Assembly (NCBI RefSeq): GCF_008806385.1
Contig: NZ_VZZK01000006.1
Location: forward strand, 62,001 to 126,000
Length of the DNA: 64,000 nt
Reading direction: 5' to 3'
Source: Methylobacterium soli
GTDB taxonomy: Bacteria; Pseudomonadota; Alphaproteobacteria; Rhizobiales; Beijerinckiaceae
Made by a program: the position numbers and the translations under genes
In this document: piece by piece, positions 1 to 9,978 of the stretch
Layout: each line of letters begins with the position of its first letter
How positions within the stretch are numbered: position 1 is the first letter of the stretch
Notes under the pieces: model-generated
The model's database searches: none
What the model was told of the DNA's origin: nothing
Seen by the model: the letters and a program-made list of their open reading frames with translations, nothing else

Positions 1-766
1 CGGGATCGGCGGGCCCGTCGAGGCCGAGTCCGTCGAGGGCGCAGACGAGGGCGCGGGGTTCGGGCGGCTGGCCGAGGGGCGCGCAGAGCCAGCCCTCGAT
101 CCGCACCGGCGCGGATTCGAGGCTCGCGAAGCCGGTGCAGATGCGGCTGCCGGCCCCGACGAGCGTCGCCTCCAGGGTCTCCATCGCGCCGAATTTGGTC
201 GCGATCCGGCCGCGCTCCCCCGTGCGGGTGACCGACAGGCCGGGCCCGTCGGCGGCGCGGCGCGCGATCGCCACGAACAGGCTCGGATTCGGCTCCGCCC
301 CGACGCCCTCGGTGATCGTCAGGCGCAGATGCGCGGCCTCGATGGCGGAGAAATCCCCCCGGCTCAAGGCATCCTCGCGCAGGCCCGTTGCCGGGTTGTA
401 CCGGGCGGGCTCGGCCCGGACGGGGTCGATCGCCCCGGCCTCGCTCAGGCGGAAGCGCGGGCCGCCGGCCGCGACCGGCACGGCCGGACGCACCGGAAGC
501 GCCGAGATCGGCACGTAGGCGACGGCCAGCGGCGCCTCGGGCGCTGGGACTGGCGCAGGCCCCCGCAAGGATTCGCGCGCCACCAGGCTGAGTCCCGCGA
601 TGACGGCGGCGGCGCAGACCATGCGGGTGGCCATCCGGGCCGGGCGCAGCCCGGCGCGGCGCGGCGCCGGGCCCGCGTGACCCGTCGGCCGGTCGTGGGG
701 ATCCGCGACCGGATCGTGGATCGGCCGGGTGGTCTCGAAGCGCGGTTCTCTGCGGTCTCGCTGCAT
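1..766 (-). CDS. Hypothetical membrane-anchored protein, C-terminus cut off by window edge
   Basis: Reading the minus strand from ATG at 766 gives an uninterrupted frame of 255 codons that runs off the left edge, so the C-terminus is not visible. The N-terminus is polar and Arg/Pro-rich (residues 1-45). A hydrophobic stretch at about residues 48-63 follows and could be a signal anchor. After it comes a Pro/Ala-rich linker and then a mixed alpha/beta-like domain with two visible Cys residues near the edge. I recognise no family. The codon pattern is typical of the GC-rich neighbours. It is divergent from asd. The start is the first ATG that keeps the hydrophobic segment; the Met codons at residues 45 and 49 are alternatives. 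Confidence 0.6.
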   Translation of the reverse strand, partial: MQRDRREPRFETTRPIHDPVADPHDRPTGHAGPAPRRAGLRPARMATRMVCAAAVIAGLSLVARESLRGPAPVPAPEAPLAVAYVPISALPVRPAVPVAAGGPRFRLSEAGAIDPVRAEPARYNPATGLREDALSRGDFSAIEAAHLRLTITEGVGAEPNPSLFVAIARRAADGPGLSVTRTGERGRIATKFGAMETLEATLVGAGSRICTGFASLESAPVRIEGWLCAPLGQPPEPRALVCALDGLGLDGPADP

Positions 767-1148
767 CGTTCCTGCGGTGGCTGGCGAGGGGAGGCCCCTC
801 CGGTCGCCGGCCACGATGGCCCCCGTCCCTCCCCAACCGGTTGAGGCCGCGGGCGGAAGGCGGGGCTTTCTCGGGTCTCGGTAAACCGAATCTTAGCCGT
901 CCGGAGTCTCTGGCCGGGGCTTGACAGGCGGGAACACGGGGCGTCTTGCTCCCGCGCGCCGGAGGACCCACCTGCGTCGTGTCGCCTGCGGGTCGGAAGG
1001 CTCCCCCGGTTCGGGGGTCGAGAGGCCGTCAGCGGCGGGCCGCCCACACCCAATCCGTGTGGAGCTTCGCCCGAAGGCCCCGGGATGCGAGCAAGGGCGC
1101 GGATGCGCGCGCGCCGCCCGGGCATGGGATCCAAGCGGAGTCGGAGAG
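767..1148. other. Intergenic region between hypothetical gene and asd
   Basis: This 382-base divergent spacer holds no convincing gene. The asd reading frame stays open back to 921, but that translation looks like random GC-rich sequence. A possible minus-35 element TTGACA is at 921-926 with a poor minus-10 (TCTTGC) 17 bases later, which could serve asd. The minus-10 match is too weak to call a promoter with assurance. Confidence 0.35.
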
Positions 1149-2183
1149 ATGGGTTACAAGGTCGCCGTCGTCGGTGCCACGGGCAATGTGGGCCGCGAGA
1201 TTCTGGACATCCTGGCCGAACGGGCCTTCCCGGCCGACGAGGTCGTGGCGCTCGCCTCGCGCCGCTCGCAGGGGCAGGACGTCTCCTTCGGCGACAAGAT
1301 CCTGAAGGTCAAAGCCCTCGACACCTACGATTTCTCCGATACGGACCTCTGCCTGATGTCGGCCGGCGGCGAGACCTCCAAGGAATGGTCGCCCCGCATC
1401 GGCGCCCAGGGCTGCGTCGTGATCGATAATTCCTCGGCCTTCCGCTACGACCCGGACGTGCCGCTGATCGTGCCCGAGGTGAATGCCGACGCGGTCGTGG
1501 GCTTCTCCAAGAAGAACATCATCGCCAACCCCAATTGCTCGACGGCGCAGCTCGTGGTGGCCCTCAAGCCGCTGCACGAGGCGGCGACGATCCGGCGCGT
1601 CGTGGTGGCGACCTACCAATCCGTCTCCGGCGCCGGCAAGGACGCCATGGACGAGCTGTTCAACCAGACCCGCTCCGTCTTCACGGCGGGCGAGGTGAAG
1701 GTCGAGAAGTTCACCAAGCGGATCGCCTTCAACGTCATCCCGCATATCGACGTGTTCATGGAGGATGGCTCCACGAAGGAAGAGTGGAAGATGGTCGCCG
1801 AGACCAAGAAGATGCTCGACCCGAAGATCAAGCTCACGGCCACCGCCGTGCGCGTGCCGGTCTTCATCGGGCATGCCGAGGCGGTCAATGTCGAGTTCGA
1901 GCGTCCGATCTCGCCCGAGGAGGCCACCGCGATCCTGCGCTCGGCGCCGGGCGTGATGGTGGTCGATAAGCGCGAGAACGGCGGCTACATCACGCCCCAC
2001 GAGGCGGCGGGCGAGGATGCCACCTACGTGTCCCGGATCCGGGCCGATTCGACGATCGACAACGGCCTCTCGTTCTGGTGCGTCTCGGACAACCTGCGCA
2101 AGGGTGCGGCGCTCAACGCCGTGCAGATCGCCGAGGTGCTGATCAACCGCAAGCTCCTCACCAAGGCGAAGCAGGCGGCCTGA
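1149..2183 (+). CDS. asd: Aspartate-semialdehyde dehydrogenase
   Basis: This enzyme catalyses NADPH-dependent reduction of aspartyl-4-phosphate to aspartate semialdehyde, the branch point to lysine/diaminopimelate, threonine and methionine, in the cytosol. The 344-residue product matches the family length. It opens with the nucleotide-binding loop VGATGNVGRE (about residues 8-17). The catalytic cysteine sits in NPNCSTAQ, about residue 130, and is followed by the SVSGAGK segment. A frame extension exists back to 921, but the ATG at 1149 has a GGAGAG ribosome-binding site and starts exactly where homologues start. A strong terminator follows at 2218. The gene appears monocistronic. Confidence 0.96.
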   Translation: MGYKVAVVGATGNVGREILDILAERAFPADEVVALASRRSQGQDVSFGDKILKVKALDTYDFSDTDLCLMSAGGETSKEWSPRIGAQGCVVIDNSSAFRYDPDVPLIVPEVNADAVVGFSKKNIIANPNCSTAQLVVALKPLHEAATIRRVVVATYQSVSGAGKDAMDELFNQTRSVFTAGEVKVEKFTKRIAFNVIPHIDVFMEDGSTKEEWKMVAETKKMLDPKIKLTATAVRVPVFIGHAEAVNVEFERPISPEEATAILRSAPGVMVVDKRENGGYITPHEAAGEDATYVSRIRADSTIDNGLSFWCVSDNLRKGAALNAVQIAEVLINRKLLTKAKQAA

Positions 2184-2217
2184 CGCGGCCCACGCGTCCC
2201 CCTCCCGGTCCTGTCAG

Positions 2218-2247
2218 CGCCGTCCCGCTCCGCGGGGCGGCGTTTTT
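2218..2247 (+). terminator. Intrinsic terminator after asd
   Basis: An 11-bp stem (arms 2218-2228 and 2232-2242, one G-T pair) with a 3-base loop is followed directly by five T at 2243-2247. It lies 35 bases after the asd stop. Confidence 0.8.
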
Positions 2248-2595
2248 CATGGGCGGATCCCGAGACCGGCACCGTTTGATCAAAGCGGCCGCCCCGGCAA
2301 GCCCGCGCGGCGCCTGAGCGAGGCCCAAATCCGCCATCCCGACGGGATCGCCCAGATCTGGAACTGAATCACGCGCAGTTGATATGACAACAGACCTAGG
2401 AATGTTCACTGAACAAGAACAGAGAGTGAACGCAGAAGTGCGCAATGGCGCGACGTAATGCACGAGCCGCAGATCGGCCGGATCCACCACGCGCTGGCGG
2501 GCCTCGCCTCTGATGGCAACCTCTTTCCGTGAATTTGCAGGCAAAACCGGATGATCGTCATTCAGTGAAATCCCACTATGAGGATCTGAAGATCG
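2248..2595. other. Intergenic region of lower GC
   Basis: No gene is supported here. Base composition drops noticeably from about 2380 onward compared with the rest of the window, and the drop continues into the first part of the next gene. No terminal inverted repeats or transposase remnants are recognised. Confidence 0.4.
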
Positions 2596-3334
2596 ATGAC
2601 AACCAAACGGCAATTTAAAAGTCTGATTAAAGGAATAATAGAGCCAGGAGGAGAGCTTCAGGCCATCCAGGATTTTGTGATCTGGCACTTTTCCATACGT
2701 CATGTGGCGCTGACGCTCGTGATCGAACGGCGTCGTTGCAAGACATATTTTTTGGTCCAATGGGGTATGGAGAGCATCTATGCGCCGGATTACCGACCGG
2801 TGCGCTACTCAGGGCACTTCGACGCGCTCCTCTACAGGCCCAATTATGAGCCTAATCCCGGTCAGTACAAGCTCTGGGTCTGGGAGGATCCGGCGTTAAA
2901 ACAAGCATTCCGAAACTGCGTCGAATCCGAAGTTCTGCCCCTGATGCGTTCCCTGGCTTCAGCGCGAGCTTCGGTCGAGTACATCCGTGGCAGCGAGCAT
3001 GGGATGATCTGCTATGGCTACGATTGGCACGCCGTCACGTCGATCGCGCTCGGGGAGTTCGAAGGCGGCCCGCGCCCACTGGCTCCCCCATGCCGATCAG
3101 TATGTCAGGGGCAGAACCGTATCGCCCTATCATCAGCGGACCTACGACCGGCTCTGCGAACTCGGCGAGCCGCTCATGGCCGACGATCGTGACGCGCTCG
3201 CGCGGCTTCTCCACCGCTGGGAGGCCGAGAACGTCCGCGGCACGGCCATCGAGCCGCACTGGCAGCCATCGCCCTTCCCCTTCGAGGAAGCCGGCGCGCC
3301 GGGCCTCGGGCCCGGGCCCCGTCCGGCCGGCTGA
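2596..3334 (+). pseudogene. Frameshifted hypothetical gene, AT-richer 5' half
   Basis: Frame 1 from ATG 2596 gives a protein-like sequence to about GEFEGG (near 3070), after which it degenerates into Pro/Arg-rich text. From about 3071 the next frame continues plausibly (AHWLPHADQY, then YHQRTYDRLCELGEPLM) to a stop at 3332-3334. Joining the two needs one base removed around 3065-3080, next to short runs of G and C, and gives about 245 residues. The first 160 residues contain a WEDP segment and aromatic-rich strands, but I recognise no family. The start region is visibly AT-richer than its neighbours, which suggests recent acquisition. A sequencing error in the GC-run is an alternative to a true pseudogene. 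Confidence 0.55.
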
Positions 3335-3358
3335 TCGGCCGGCCGCGACGAAATTGTC

Positions 3359-3386
3359 TTGAATTCGCGGCGTTTCGGCGTATATG
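3359..3386 (+). promoter_or_regulatory. Sigma-70-like promoter of the rimP-nusA operon
   Basis: The minus-35 element TTGAAT (3359-3364) and the minus-10 element TATATG (3381-3386) are separated by 16 bases. Transcription would start near 3393, leaving a leader of about 130 bases before rimP. This is the only good promoter match upstream of the block, but it is a visual match only. Confidence 0.55.
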
Positions 3387-3392
3387 CGGGTT

Positions 3393-3521
3393 CAACAGTT
3401 CTGGTTGCAGTCGTGAGGCTGCGGTTCGGGAGTGGGCCCCACCGGGTCCGCTCTTTTTTATTGCCGCGACGCCCGATGGCCGGAACCGACCGAACCCACC
3501 TGTCGGACCCTTGAGCGCAGC
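3393..3521 (+). promoter_or_regulatory. rimP leader with terminator-like hairpin (putative attenuator)
   Basis: The leader contains a small stem-loop near 3405-3424. After it comes an 8-bp stem (arms 3432-3439 and 3444-3451, including G-T pairs) followed by six T at 3454-3459, which is the form of an intrinsic terminator. It lies between the promoter and the first gene of the operon, so it could attenuate expression of rimP-nusA-infB. NusA itself acts at such hairpins, so autoregulation is a reasonable inference. A structured leader upstream of rimP is known in Proteobacteria; whether this is that motif needs a covariance-model search. Confidence 0.5.
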
Positions 3522-4313
3522 ATGGCGGAGCCCTCCGAGAAACGTCTGGTCACCGAGAACGGCGTCGCGGCGCGCGTCGCGCGGGTCGTCGAGGCTCCGA
3601 TCGAGGGGCTCGGCTATCAGCTCGTGCGGGTGAAGGTGTCGAGCGCCAATGGCTGCACGGTGCAGATCATGGCCGAGCGGCCGGACGGCACCATGACGGT
3701 GGAGGATTGCGAGGTGGTGAGCCGGGCGATCTCGCCGATCCTCGATCTCGACGATCCGGTGGGCACGGCCTATTACCTCGAAGTCTCCTCCCCCGGCATC
3801 GACCGGCCGCTGGTGCGGGTCTCGGATTTCGCCCGCTGGGCCGGGCACGAGGCCAAGCTGGAACTGGCGGTGCCGCTCGACGGGCGCAAGCGCTTCCGCG
3901 GCCTCATCGGAACCCCGAGCCCGGACGGCGCCACGGTGCCGGTCGACCTGCCCGACGTGAAGGAGGGCCTGCCGAGCCGCATCGCCGTGCCGCTGCGCGA
4001 CCTCGCCGAGGCGCATCTCGTGCTGACGGACGAACTCGTGCGCGAATCGCTCCGGCGCGGCTCCGCCCCGCCGCAGGACGGCGAGGACGAGGAGGATCGC
4101 GATGCGGACGCGATCGCGGACGACGCCCCACGCCCCGCCGCCCCGCCGGCACGCCCCAAGAAGGCGAGCCGGCCCGGCAAGGCGAAGCAGACGAAGCCCC
4201 CCAAGGACAAGGCCGTGAAAGACCGGCCCGCCAAGGATCGGCCCGTGAAGGACAAGGACAAGCCGGTCGTGACGAAGTCCGTCCGGCTCAAGGAAACCGG
4301 AAAGCTCCACTAG
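3522..4313 (+). CDS. rimP: Ribosome maturation factor RimP
   Basis: RimP is needed for maturation of the 30S ribosomal subunit. Of the 263 residues, about 1-185 match the family: the N-terminal alpha/beta domain with [16 protein letters not shown] and [12 protein letters not shown], the [12 protein letters not shown] signature near residues 87-98, and a C-terminal SH3-like barrel. The last 75 residues are an added lysine/proline/aspartate-rich tail (repeats of KDRPxKDR), probably disordered and RNA-contacting. I chose the ATG at 3522 because it fits the family N-terminus; the open frame upstream translates the terminator hairpin. It is the first gene of the rimP-nusA-ylxR-infB operon. Confidence 0.95.
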   Translation: MAEPSEKRLVTENGVAARVARVVEAPIEGLGYQLVRVKVSSANGCTVQIMAERPDGTMTVEDCEVVSRAISPILDLDDPVGTAYYLEVSSPGIDRPLVRVSDFARWAGHEAKLELAVPLDGRKRFRGLIGTPSPDGATVPVDLPDVKEGLPSRIAVPLRDLAEAHLVLTDELVRESLRRGSAPPQDGEDEEDRDADAIADDAPRPAAPPARPKKASRPGKAKQTKPPKDKAVKDRPAKDRPVKDKDKPVVTKSVRLKETGKLH

Positions 4314-4403
4314 GCCCCCGGCGCGGGGCGCCCGATCCCGGCGCCGCGCCACGAAGATTCCATCGCAACACCCCTTGCGAGACGAAGAGAAGGACCGAAA
4401 CCG

Positions 4404-6023
4404 ATGGCCGTCGTCAGTGCCAACAGGCTCGAACTCCTGCAGATCGCCGACGCGGTGGCCCGCGAGAAGGTGATCGACCGCTCCATCGTGATCGACGCGA
4501 TGGAGGAGGCGATCGCCAAGGCCGCCCGCTCGCGCTACGGCGCCGAGACCGACGTGCATGCCGAGATCGATTCGAAGACCGGCGCGCTGCGCCTGTCGCG
4601 CCACCTGCTGGTGGTCGACCTCGTCGAGAACGACGCCCGCGAGATCACCCTCGACCAGGCCCGGCGCTACAATCCGGCGGCCCAGGTCGGCGACGTCATC
4701 TCCGACACCCTGCCGCCCTTCGATTTCGGCCGCGTCGCCGCGCAATCGGCCAAGCAGGTCATCGTCCAGAAGGTCCGCGACGCCGAGCGCGACCGGCAAT
4801 ATGACGAGTACAAGGACCGCATCGGCGAGGTCGTGAACGGCCTCGTCAAGCGCGTCGAGTACGGCAACGTCATCGTCGATCTCGGCCGCGGCGAGGGCAT
4901 CGTGCGGCGCGACGAGATGATCCCGCGCGAGACCTTCCGCCCCGGCGACCGCATCCGCTCCTACCTGTTCGACGTGCGCCGCGAGGTGCGGGGGCCGCAG
5001 ATCTTCCTGTCGCGCTCGCACCCGCAATTCATGTCCAAGCTCTTCGGCCAGGAAGTGCCCGAGATCTACGACGGCATCGTCGAGGTGAAGGCGGTGGCCC
5101 GCGATCCGGGCTCGCGCGCCAAGATCGCGGTGATCTCCCGCGACGGCAGCATCGATCCGGTCGGCGCCTGCGTCGGCATGCGGGGCTCGCGCGTCCAGGC
5201 GGTCGTCGGCGAGCTGCAGGGCGAGAAGATCGACATCATCCCGTGGTCCGAGGACCAGGCGACCTTCATCGTGAACGCGCTGCAGCCGGCGGAAGTCGTG
5301 AAGGTGGTGCTCGACGAGGAGGCCGACCGCATCGAGGTGGTGGTGCCCGACGACCAGCTCTCGCTGGCCATCGGCCGCCGCGGCCAGAACGTGCGCCTGG
5401 CCTCGCAGCTCACGGGCTGGGACATCGACATCCTGACCGAGGCCGAGGAATCCGAGCGGCGCCAGAAGGAGTTCGCCGAGCGGACGCAGGTCTTCATGGA
5501 GGCGCTGGACGTCGACGAGACCGTCGGCCAGCTGCTGGCGGCGGAAGGCTTCCGCTCGGTGGAGGAGATCGCCTTCGTCGAGCCGCAGGAGCTCTCCGGC
5601 ATCCAGGGCCTCGACGAGGAGACCGGCACCGAGATCCAGGCCCGCGCCCAGGACCACCTCGCCCGCGTCGAGCAGGAATACGATTCGCGCCGCCAGGAGC
5701 TGGGCGTCGCCGACGAACTCCGCGAGATCGAGGGCATCACCACCCCGATGCTGGTGGCGCTCGGCGAGAACGACGTGAAGTCGGTCGAGGATCTCGCCGG
5801 CTGCGCCACCGATGACCTCGTCGGCTACACGGAGGGGCGTGGCCCCGACGCCGTGCGCCACGCGGGCTATCTCGACGGGTTCGAGATGTCCCGCGCCGAG
5901 GCCGAGGCCATGATCATGGCCGCCCGCCTCAAGGCCGGCTGGATCGAGGCGCTGCCGGAGCCGGAGGCGCCCGAGGGCGAGGAAGCCGAGACCGAGGCCG
6001 AGACCGAGACCCGGGCGGGCTGA
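4404..6023 (+). CDS. nusA: Transcription termination/antitermination factor NusA
   Basis: NusA binds RNA polymerase and nascent RNA to modulate pausing, termination and antitermination. The 539-residue product shows an N-terminal polymerase-binding domain (1-130), an S1 domain (about 135-200, with [20 protein letters not shown]), two KH domains (about 205-345, with [17 protein letters not shown] and [21 protein letters not shown]) and two C-terminal acidic helix-hairpin-helix repeats (about 365-515), as in proteobacterial NusA. The final 25 residues are Glu/Thr-rich. AGAAGGA precedes the ATG. The gene lies 90 bases after rimP and 20 before ylxR. Confidence 0.97.
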   Translation: MAVVSANRLELLQIADAVAREKVIDRSIVIDAMEEAIAKAARSRYGAETDVHAEIDSKTGALRLSRHLLVVDLVENDAREITLDQARRYNPAAQVGDVISDTLPPFDFGRVAAQSAKQVIVQKVRDAERDRQYDEYKDRIGEVVNGLVKRVEYGNVIVDLGRGEGIVRRDEMIPRETFRPGDRIRSYLFDVRREVRGPQIFLSRSHPQFMSKLFGQEVPEIYDGIVEVKAVARDPGSRAKIAVISRDGSIDPVGACVGMRGSRVQAVVGELQGEKIDIIPWSEDQATFIVNALQPAEVVKVVLDEEADRIEVVVPDDQLSLAIGRRGQNVRLASQLTGWDIDILTEAEESERRQKEFAERTQVFMEALDVDETVGQLLAAEGFRSVEEIAFVEPQELSGIQGLDEETGTEIQARAQDHLARVEQEYDSRRQELGVADELREIEGITTPMLVALGENDVKSVEDLAGCATDDLVGYTEGRGPDAVRHAGYLDGFEMSRAEAEAMIMAARLKAGWIEALPEPEAPEGEEAETEAETETRAG

Positions 6024-6043
6024 GCACGGGGACCGGCATCGCC

Positions 6044-6853
6044 ATGAGCCGAGCGGGCACAGGGACGGCCGAGGGGCCGGCGGAGGGCGTTCCCCTCGAT
6101 GCCGGCCCCTTGAGCGGCCGCCACGGGGCGGAGCGCACCTGCATCGTCACCCGCAGGGCGCAGCCGCCGGCCAACATGGTCCGCTTCGTGCTCGGGCCGG
6201 ACGGCCGCGTGGTGACCGATCTGCGCGCACGGCTCCCCGGCCGGGGCGCCTGGATCACGGCGAGCCGCGAGGCCGTCGCGGAGGCGGTGAGGAAGCGGCT
6301 CTTCCAGCGGGCCTTCAAGACCAAGGACGCGGCGGCCGAGGCGGATCTCCCGGAGCGGGTCGCCGCGGGCCTGCGCGACGACCTGCGCCAGGGGCTGGCG
6401 CTCGCCAACAAGGCCGGGTGCGTGGTCGCGGGATTCGCCAAGGTGGAGGCCGCGATCGGCGACCGCACCGGCGTCGCGGCGGTGATCCAGGCGGCCGACG
6501 GGAGCCCCGATGGGCGCCGAAAGATCGTCGCGGCATTGCACCGGCGCCATGGCGATGCCATATCCCGCGTACCGATCATCGACGACCTGTCCAATGAAGA
6601 ATTGGACATGGCCTTGGGTCGGGATCATGTGATACACGCTGCGCTCGTCGCAGGAGTCGGGGCTGCCGGCTGCCTGTCCCGCTGGCGTCGGTACCGCTCC
6701 TTCCAGGGCGTTGCCGCGACGACTGAGGAGCCCGGACCCGCCCGCGATGGCGAGACCGTCTCCCCTCTGCTTGATGACGATGTGACGGATCTGACCGGCA
6801 CCCCGCAGGTTGCCGGTTCACGGGACGATGGAAACCCTCAGGGTTTGGGCTGA
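6044..6853 (+). CDS. YlxR-type RNA-binding protein with L7Ae-like C-terminal domain
   Basis: This is the nusA-infB intercalated RNA-binding protein found in alphaproteobacteria. Residues about 29-95 form the YlxR (DUF448) domain, with RTCIVTRRAQPPANMVRFV and LPGRGAWI. Residues about 115-215 resemble the L7Ae/L30e-like fold, with LANKAGCVVAGFAKVEAAI. An acidic tail follows. Its molecular role is not established here; YlxR proteins have been linked to RNA binding and RNase P in other bacteria. The stop codon is directly followed by the infB ATG, so translation is probably coupled. Confidence 0.9.
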   Translation: MSRAGTGTAEGPAEGVPLDAGPLSGRHGAERTCIVTRRAQPPANMVRFVLGPDGRVVTDLRARLPGRGAWITASREAVAEAVRKRLFQRAFKTKDAAAEADLPERVAAGLRDDLRQGLALANKAGCVVAGFAKVEAAIGDRTGVAAVIQAADGSPDGRRKIVAALHRRHGDAISRVPIIDDLSNEELDMALGRDHVIHAALVAGVGAAGCLSRWRRYRSFQGVAATTEEPGPARDGETVSPLLDDDVTDLTGTPQVAGSRDDGNPQGLG

Positions 6854-9790
6854 ATGAGCGATACGAACAATCCGGGCGACAAGACTCTGGCGAAGGGACC
6901 CTCGAAGCCGCTGTCCTTGAAGCGTCCGATCGAGCAGGGCACCGTGCGCCAGAGCTTCTCCCATGGCCGCTCCAAGCAGGTCGTGGTCGAGACGGTGAAG
7001 CGCCGTGTCATCGGTGCCACCCCCGGCACGCCGCCGCCCCGCGAGGCGGCGCCCGCCGCGGCGCGGCCCGCCCCGGCAGCGCCGTCGGCGCCCGCCCGGC
7101 CGGCGCCGACGCAGCGCTCGTCCTCCGGCGTGGTGCTGCGCACCCTGAGCGAGCAGGAGCAGGGCGCCCGCGCCGCCGCCCTCGCGGATGCTCAGCGCCG
7201 CGAGCAGGAGATTCGCCGCCAGGCCGAGGACGAGGTGCGCCAGCGCCGCGAGCGCGAGCTTGCGGAGCAGCGTGAGCGCGAGGCCGCCGAGGCCCGCAAG
7301 CGCGACGAGGAGGCCCGCCGCCGCCAGGAGGACGAGCACCGCCGCCACGCGGCCGAGGAAGCCCGCCGCCGCGCCGATGCCGAGCGCGCCGAGGCCACCG
7401 CCGCGCCGGCCGTCGCCCCCGTGAATGCGGCTGCGCCCGCCCCGGCTCAGGCCGCGGCCCCCGCGGCCCAGCCTGCTGTCGCCCAGACGGCGGCGCCCGC
7501 CGCGCCGCGTCCCGCCGCACCGGCTCGCCCGGCGGCCCCCGCCCGCCCGGCTCCCGCCGCCGCGGCGCGACCGGCCACCGCCGCGCCCCGCCCGCCGCTG
7601 ACCCCGCGCCCGCCGACCGGCGAGCCGCGCAAGACCATCACGGCGGACGTGCGCAAGCCGCGCGACCTCAGCTTCATGGCCAAGCCCACTCCGGCGCCGG
7701 AGCCCGAGAAGGCCCCGAGCGCGGCCACGGCCGCCCGTCCGGCGGGCGCCGCCGGAGCCGCGCGCCCGGCCGGGCGCTCCACCGCCACCGCGGCCGAGGA
7801 GGAGAGCGAGACCAAGCGGGTGATCCGGCGGCCCGGCATGCCGCTCAAGATCATCACGCCGCCCAAGACCCCGAAATCGCCGGGCGGTGACCGCAACCGC
7901 GGCCGCCTCACCATCGCGAACGCCACCTCGGGCGAGGATGAGCGCACGCGCTCCGTCGCCTCCTTCCGCCGCCGCCAGCAGCGCATGAGCGGGCACCGGC
8001 AGGCGGAGCAGAAGGAGAAGCTGTCCCGCGAGGTGACGATCCCGGAGACGATCACCATCCAGGAACTCGCCAACCGCATGTCGGAGCGGGCCGTGGACGT
8101 CATCCGCCTGCTGATGAAGCAGGGCGAGATCCACAAGATCACCGACGTCATCGACTCGGATTCGGCGCAGCTCATCGCCGAGGAGATGGGCCACACCGTT
8201 CGCCGCGTCGCCGAGTCCGACGTCGAGGAGGGCCTGACCTCCGACGAGCCGGATCTGGACGAGGATCTCGATCCCCGGCCCCCGGTCGTCACCATCATGG
8301 GCCATGTCGACCACGGCAAGACCTCGCTCCTCGACGCGATCCGCAAGGAAAACGTGGTCTCGGGCGAGGCCGGCGGCATCACCCAGCATATCGGCGCCTA
8401 CCAGGTGGCGGCGCCCTCGGGCGATCTCGTCACCTTCATCGACACCCCCGGCCACGCGGCCTTCACCTCCATGCGCGCCCGCGGCGCCAAGGTGACGGAC
8501 ATCGTGGTGATCGTGGTGGCGGCCGATGACGGCGTCATGCCCCAGACCGTCGAGGCGATTCAGCACGCCAAGGCGGCGCATGTCCCGATGATCATCGCGA
8601 TCAACAAGATCGACAAGCCGGATGCCAATCCGCAGCGGGTTCGCACCGAGCTGCTGCAGCACGACATCCAGGTTGAGTCGATGGGCGGCGAGACCCTGGA
8701 ATTCGAGGTCTCCGCCAAGACCGGCGACGGTCTGCCGGACCTGCTCGAGGGCCTGCAGCTTCAGGCCGAGATCATGAACCTGCGCGCCAATGAGAAGCGC
8801 GACGGCGAGGGCACGGTCATCGAGGCCAAGCTCGACCGCGGCCGTGGCCCGGTGGCGACCGTGCTGGTCCAGCGCGGCACCCTGTTCACCGGCGACATCG
8901 TCGTGGCGGGCGCCGAGTGGGGCCGCGTGCGCGCCCTCATCGACGACCAGGGCGAGAACATCCAGTATGCCGGCCCCTCTGTGCCGGTGGAGATTCTCGG
9001 CTTCAACGGCACCCCGGATGCCGGCGACCGCGTCATCGTGGTGCCGAACGAGGCCCGGGCCCGCGAGGTCACCGAGTACCGTGCCCGCACCAAGCGCGAG
9101 CGCCAGAATGCCCGCACGGGCGGTGCCAACCGCTCGCTCGTGGACATGATGCGCGACCTCAAGGAAGGCGCCGGCCGCAAGGAACTGCCCGTCATCATCA
9201 AGGCGGACGTGCAGGGCTCGGTCGAGGCCATCTCGGGTGCGCTGGAGAAGCTCGGCAACGACGAGGTCTCGGCCCGCATCCTGCTGGCGGGCGTCGGCGG
9301 CATCACCGAGTCCGACATCACCCTGTCGCAGGCCTCGAAGGCCGTCGTCATCGGCTTCAACGTGCGCGCCCACAAGGAAGCGCGCGAGGCCGCCGACCGG
9401 GCCGGCACCGAGATCCGCTACTACAACATCATCTACGACCTCGTGGACGACATTAAGTCGACGATGTCCGGGATGCTGCCCCCGACGCTCCGCGAGGAGC
9501 GCCTGGGCGAAGCCCTCATCCAGGAGGTCTTCGAGGTCTCGAAGGTCGGCAAGGTCGCGGGTTGCCGCGTCACCGACGGCATCGTCGAGCGTGGCGCCCA
9601 TGTCCGCCTGATCCGCGACAACGTCGTGATCCACGAGGGCAAGTTGAAGACGCTCAAGCGCTTCAAGGACGACGCGAAGGAAGTCACCTCCGGCCAGGAA
9701 TGCGGCATGGCCTTCGAGCATTTCGAGAACATGCGCGCCGGCGACGTGATCGAGTGCTACCGCGTCGAGGAGATCCGCCGCACCCTCTGA
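6854..9790 (+). CDS. infB: Translation initiation factor IF-2
   Basis: IF-2 is the GTPase that positions fMet-tRNA on the 30S subunit and promotes subunit joining. The product has 978 residues. An N-terminal segment is followed by a long Ala/Pro/Arg low-complexity region (about 60-300) with a charged coiled-coil-like stretch (about 100-180). The IF2_N domain lies near residues 395-450. The G domain starts near residue 482 with [12 protein letters not shown], then DTPGHAAF and NKIDKP. Domains II, III and IV complete the C-terminus. It begins immediately after the ylxR stop, and a strong terminator follows at 9822. Confidence 0.98.
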   Translation: MSDTNNPGDKTLAKGPSKPLSLKRPIEQGTVRQSFSHGRSKQVVVETVKRRVIGATPGTPPPREAAPAAARPAPAAPSAPARPAPTQRSSSGVVLRTLSEQEQGARAAALADAQRREQEIRRQAEDEVRQRRERELAEQREREAAEARKRDEEARRRQEDEHRRHAAEEARRRADAERAEATAAPAVAPVNAAAPAPAQAAAPAAQPAVAQTAAPAAPRPAAPARPAAPARPAPAAAARPATAAPRPPLTPRPPTGEPRKTITADVRKPRDLSFMAKPTPAPEPEKAPSAATAARPAGAAGAARPAGRSTATAAEEESETKRVIRRPGMPLKIITPPKTPKSPGGDRNRGRLTIANATSGEDERTRSVASFRRRQQRMSGHRQAEQKEKLSREVTIPETITIQELANRMSERAVDVIRLLMKQGEIHKITDVIDSDSAQLIAEEMGHTVRRVAESDVEEGLTSDEPDLDEDLDPRPPVVTIMGHVDHGKTSLLDAIRKENVVSGEAGGITQHIGAYQVAAPSGDLVTFIDTPGHAAFTSMRARGAKVTDIVVIVVAADDGVMPQTVEAIQHAKAAHVPMIIAINKIDKPDANPQRVRTELLQHDIQVESMGGETLEFEVSAKTGDGLPDLLEGLQLQAEIMNLRANEKRDGEGTVIEAKLDRGRGPVATVLVQRGTLFTGDIVVAGAEWGRVRALIDDQGENIQYAGPSVPVEILGFNGTPDAGDRVIVVPNEARAREVTEYRARTKRERQNARTGGANRSLVDMMRDLKEGAGRKELPVIIKADVQGSVEAISGALEKLGNDEVSARILLAGVGGITESDITLSQASKAVVIGFNVRAHKEAREAADRAGTEIRYYNIIYDLVDDIKSTMSGMLPPTLREERLGEALIQEVFEVSKVGKVAGCRVTDGIVERGAHVRLIRDNVVIHEGKLKTLKRFKDDAKEVTSGQECGMAFEHFENMRAGDVIECYRVEEIRRTL

Positions 9791-9814
9791 CGGGTCCGCG
9801 ACGGAGGCGTTTCG

Positions 9815-9850
9815 AAAAAAAGGGCCGCAGCCGCGCTGCGGCCCTTCTTC
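9815..9850 (+). terminator. Intrinsic terminator after infB
   Basis: A perfect 9-bp GC-rich stem (arms 9822-9830 and 9836-9844, loop of 5) is preceded by an A-run at 9815-9821 and followed by a T-rich TTCTT tract. It may work in both directions and ends the rimP-infB operon. Confidence 0.85.
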
Positions 9851-9978
9851 GTTCGCGCGGCCGGTTAAGATTGCGGGCAAGTTTCCCCGGGGTTTCGCCC
9901 TGCCCCTGACGGACGGATGCGCCGCGCCGCTCTAGTGTGCGGAGCAACGAACCCTCCTCAGCCGCGGCAGAGCCCTCG

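Noticed and set aside
921..1148. A 76-residue N-terminal extension of Asd
   Set aside because: The extra residues look like random GC-rich translation, and a good ribosome-binding site and family-consistent ATG exist at 1149.
6818..9880. A 1020-codon open frame antisense to infB, and an 895-codon frame antisense to rimP-nusA (3174-5861)
   Set aside because: Both are shadows of highly conserved sense genes with low-complexity translations and no start context.
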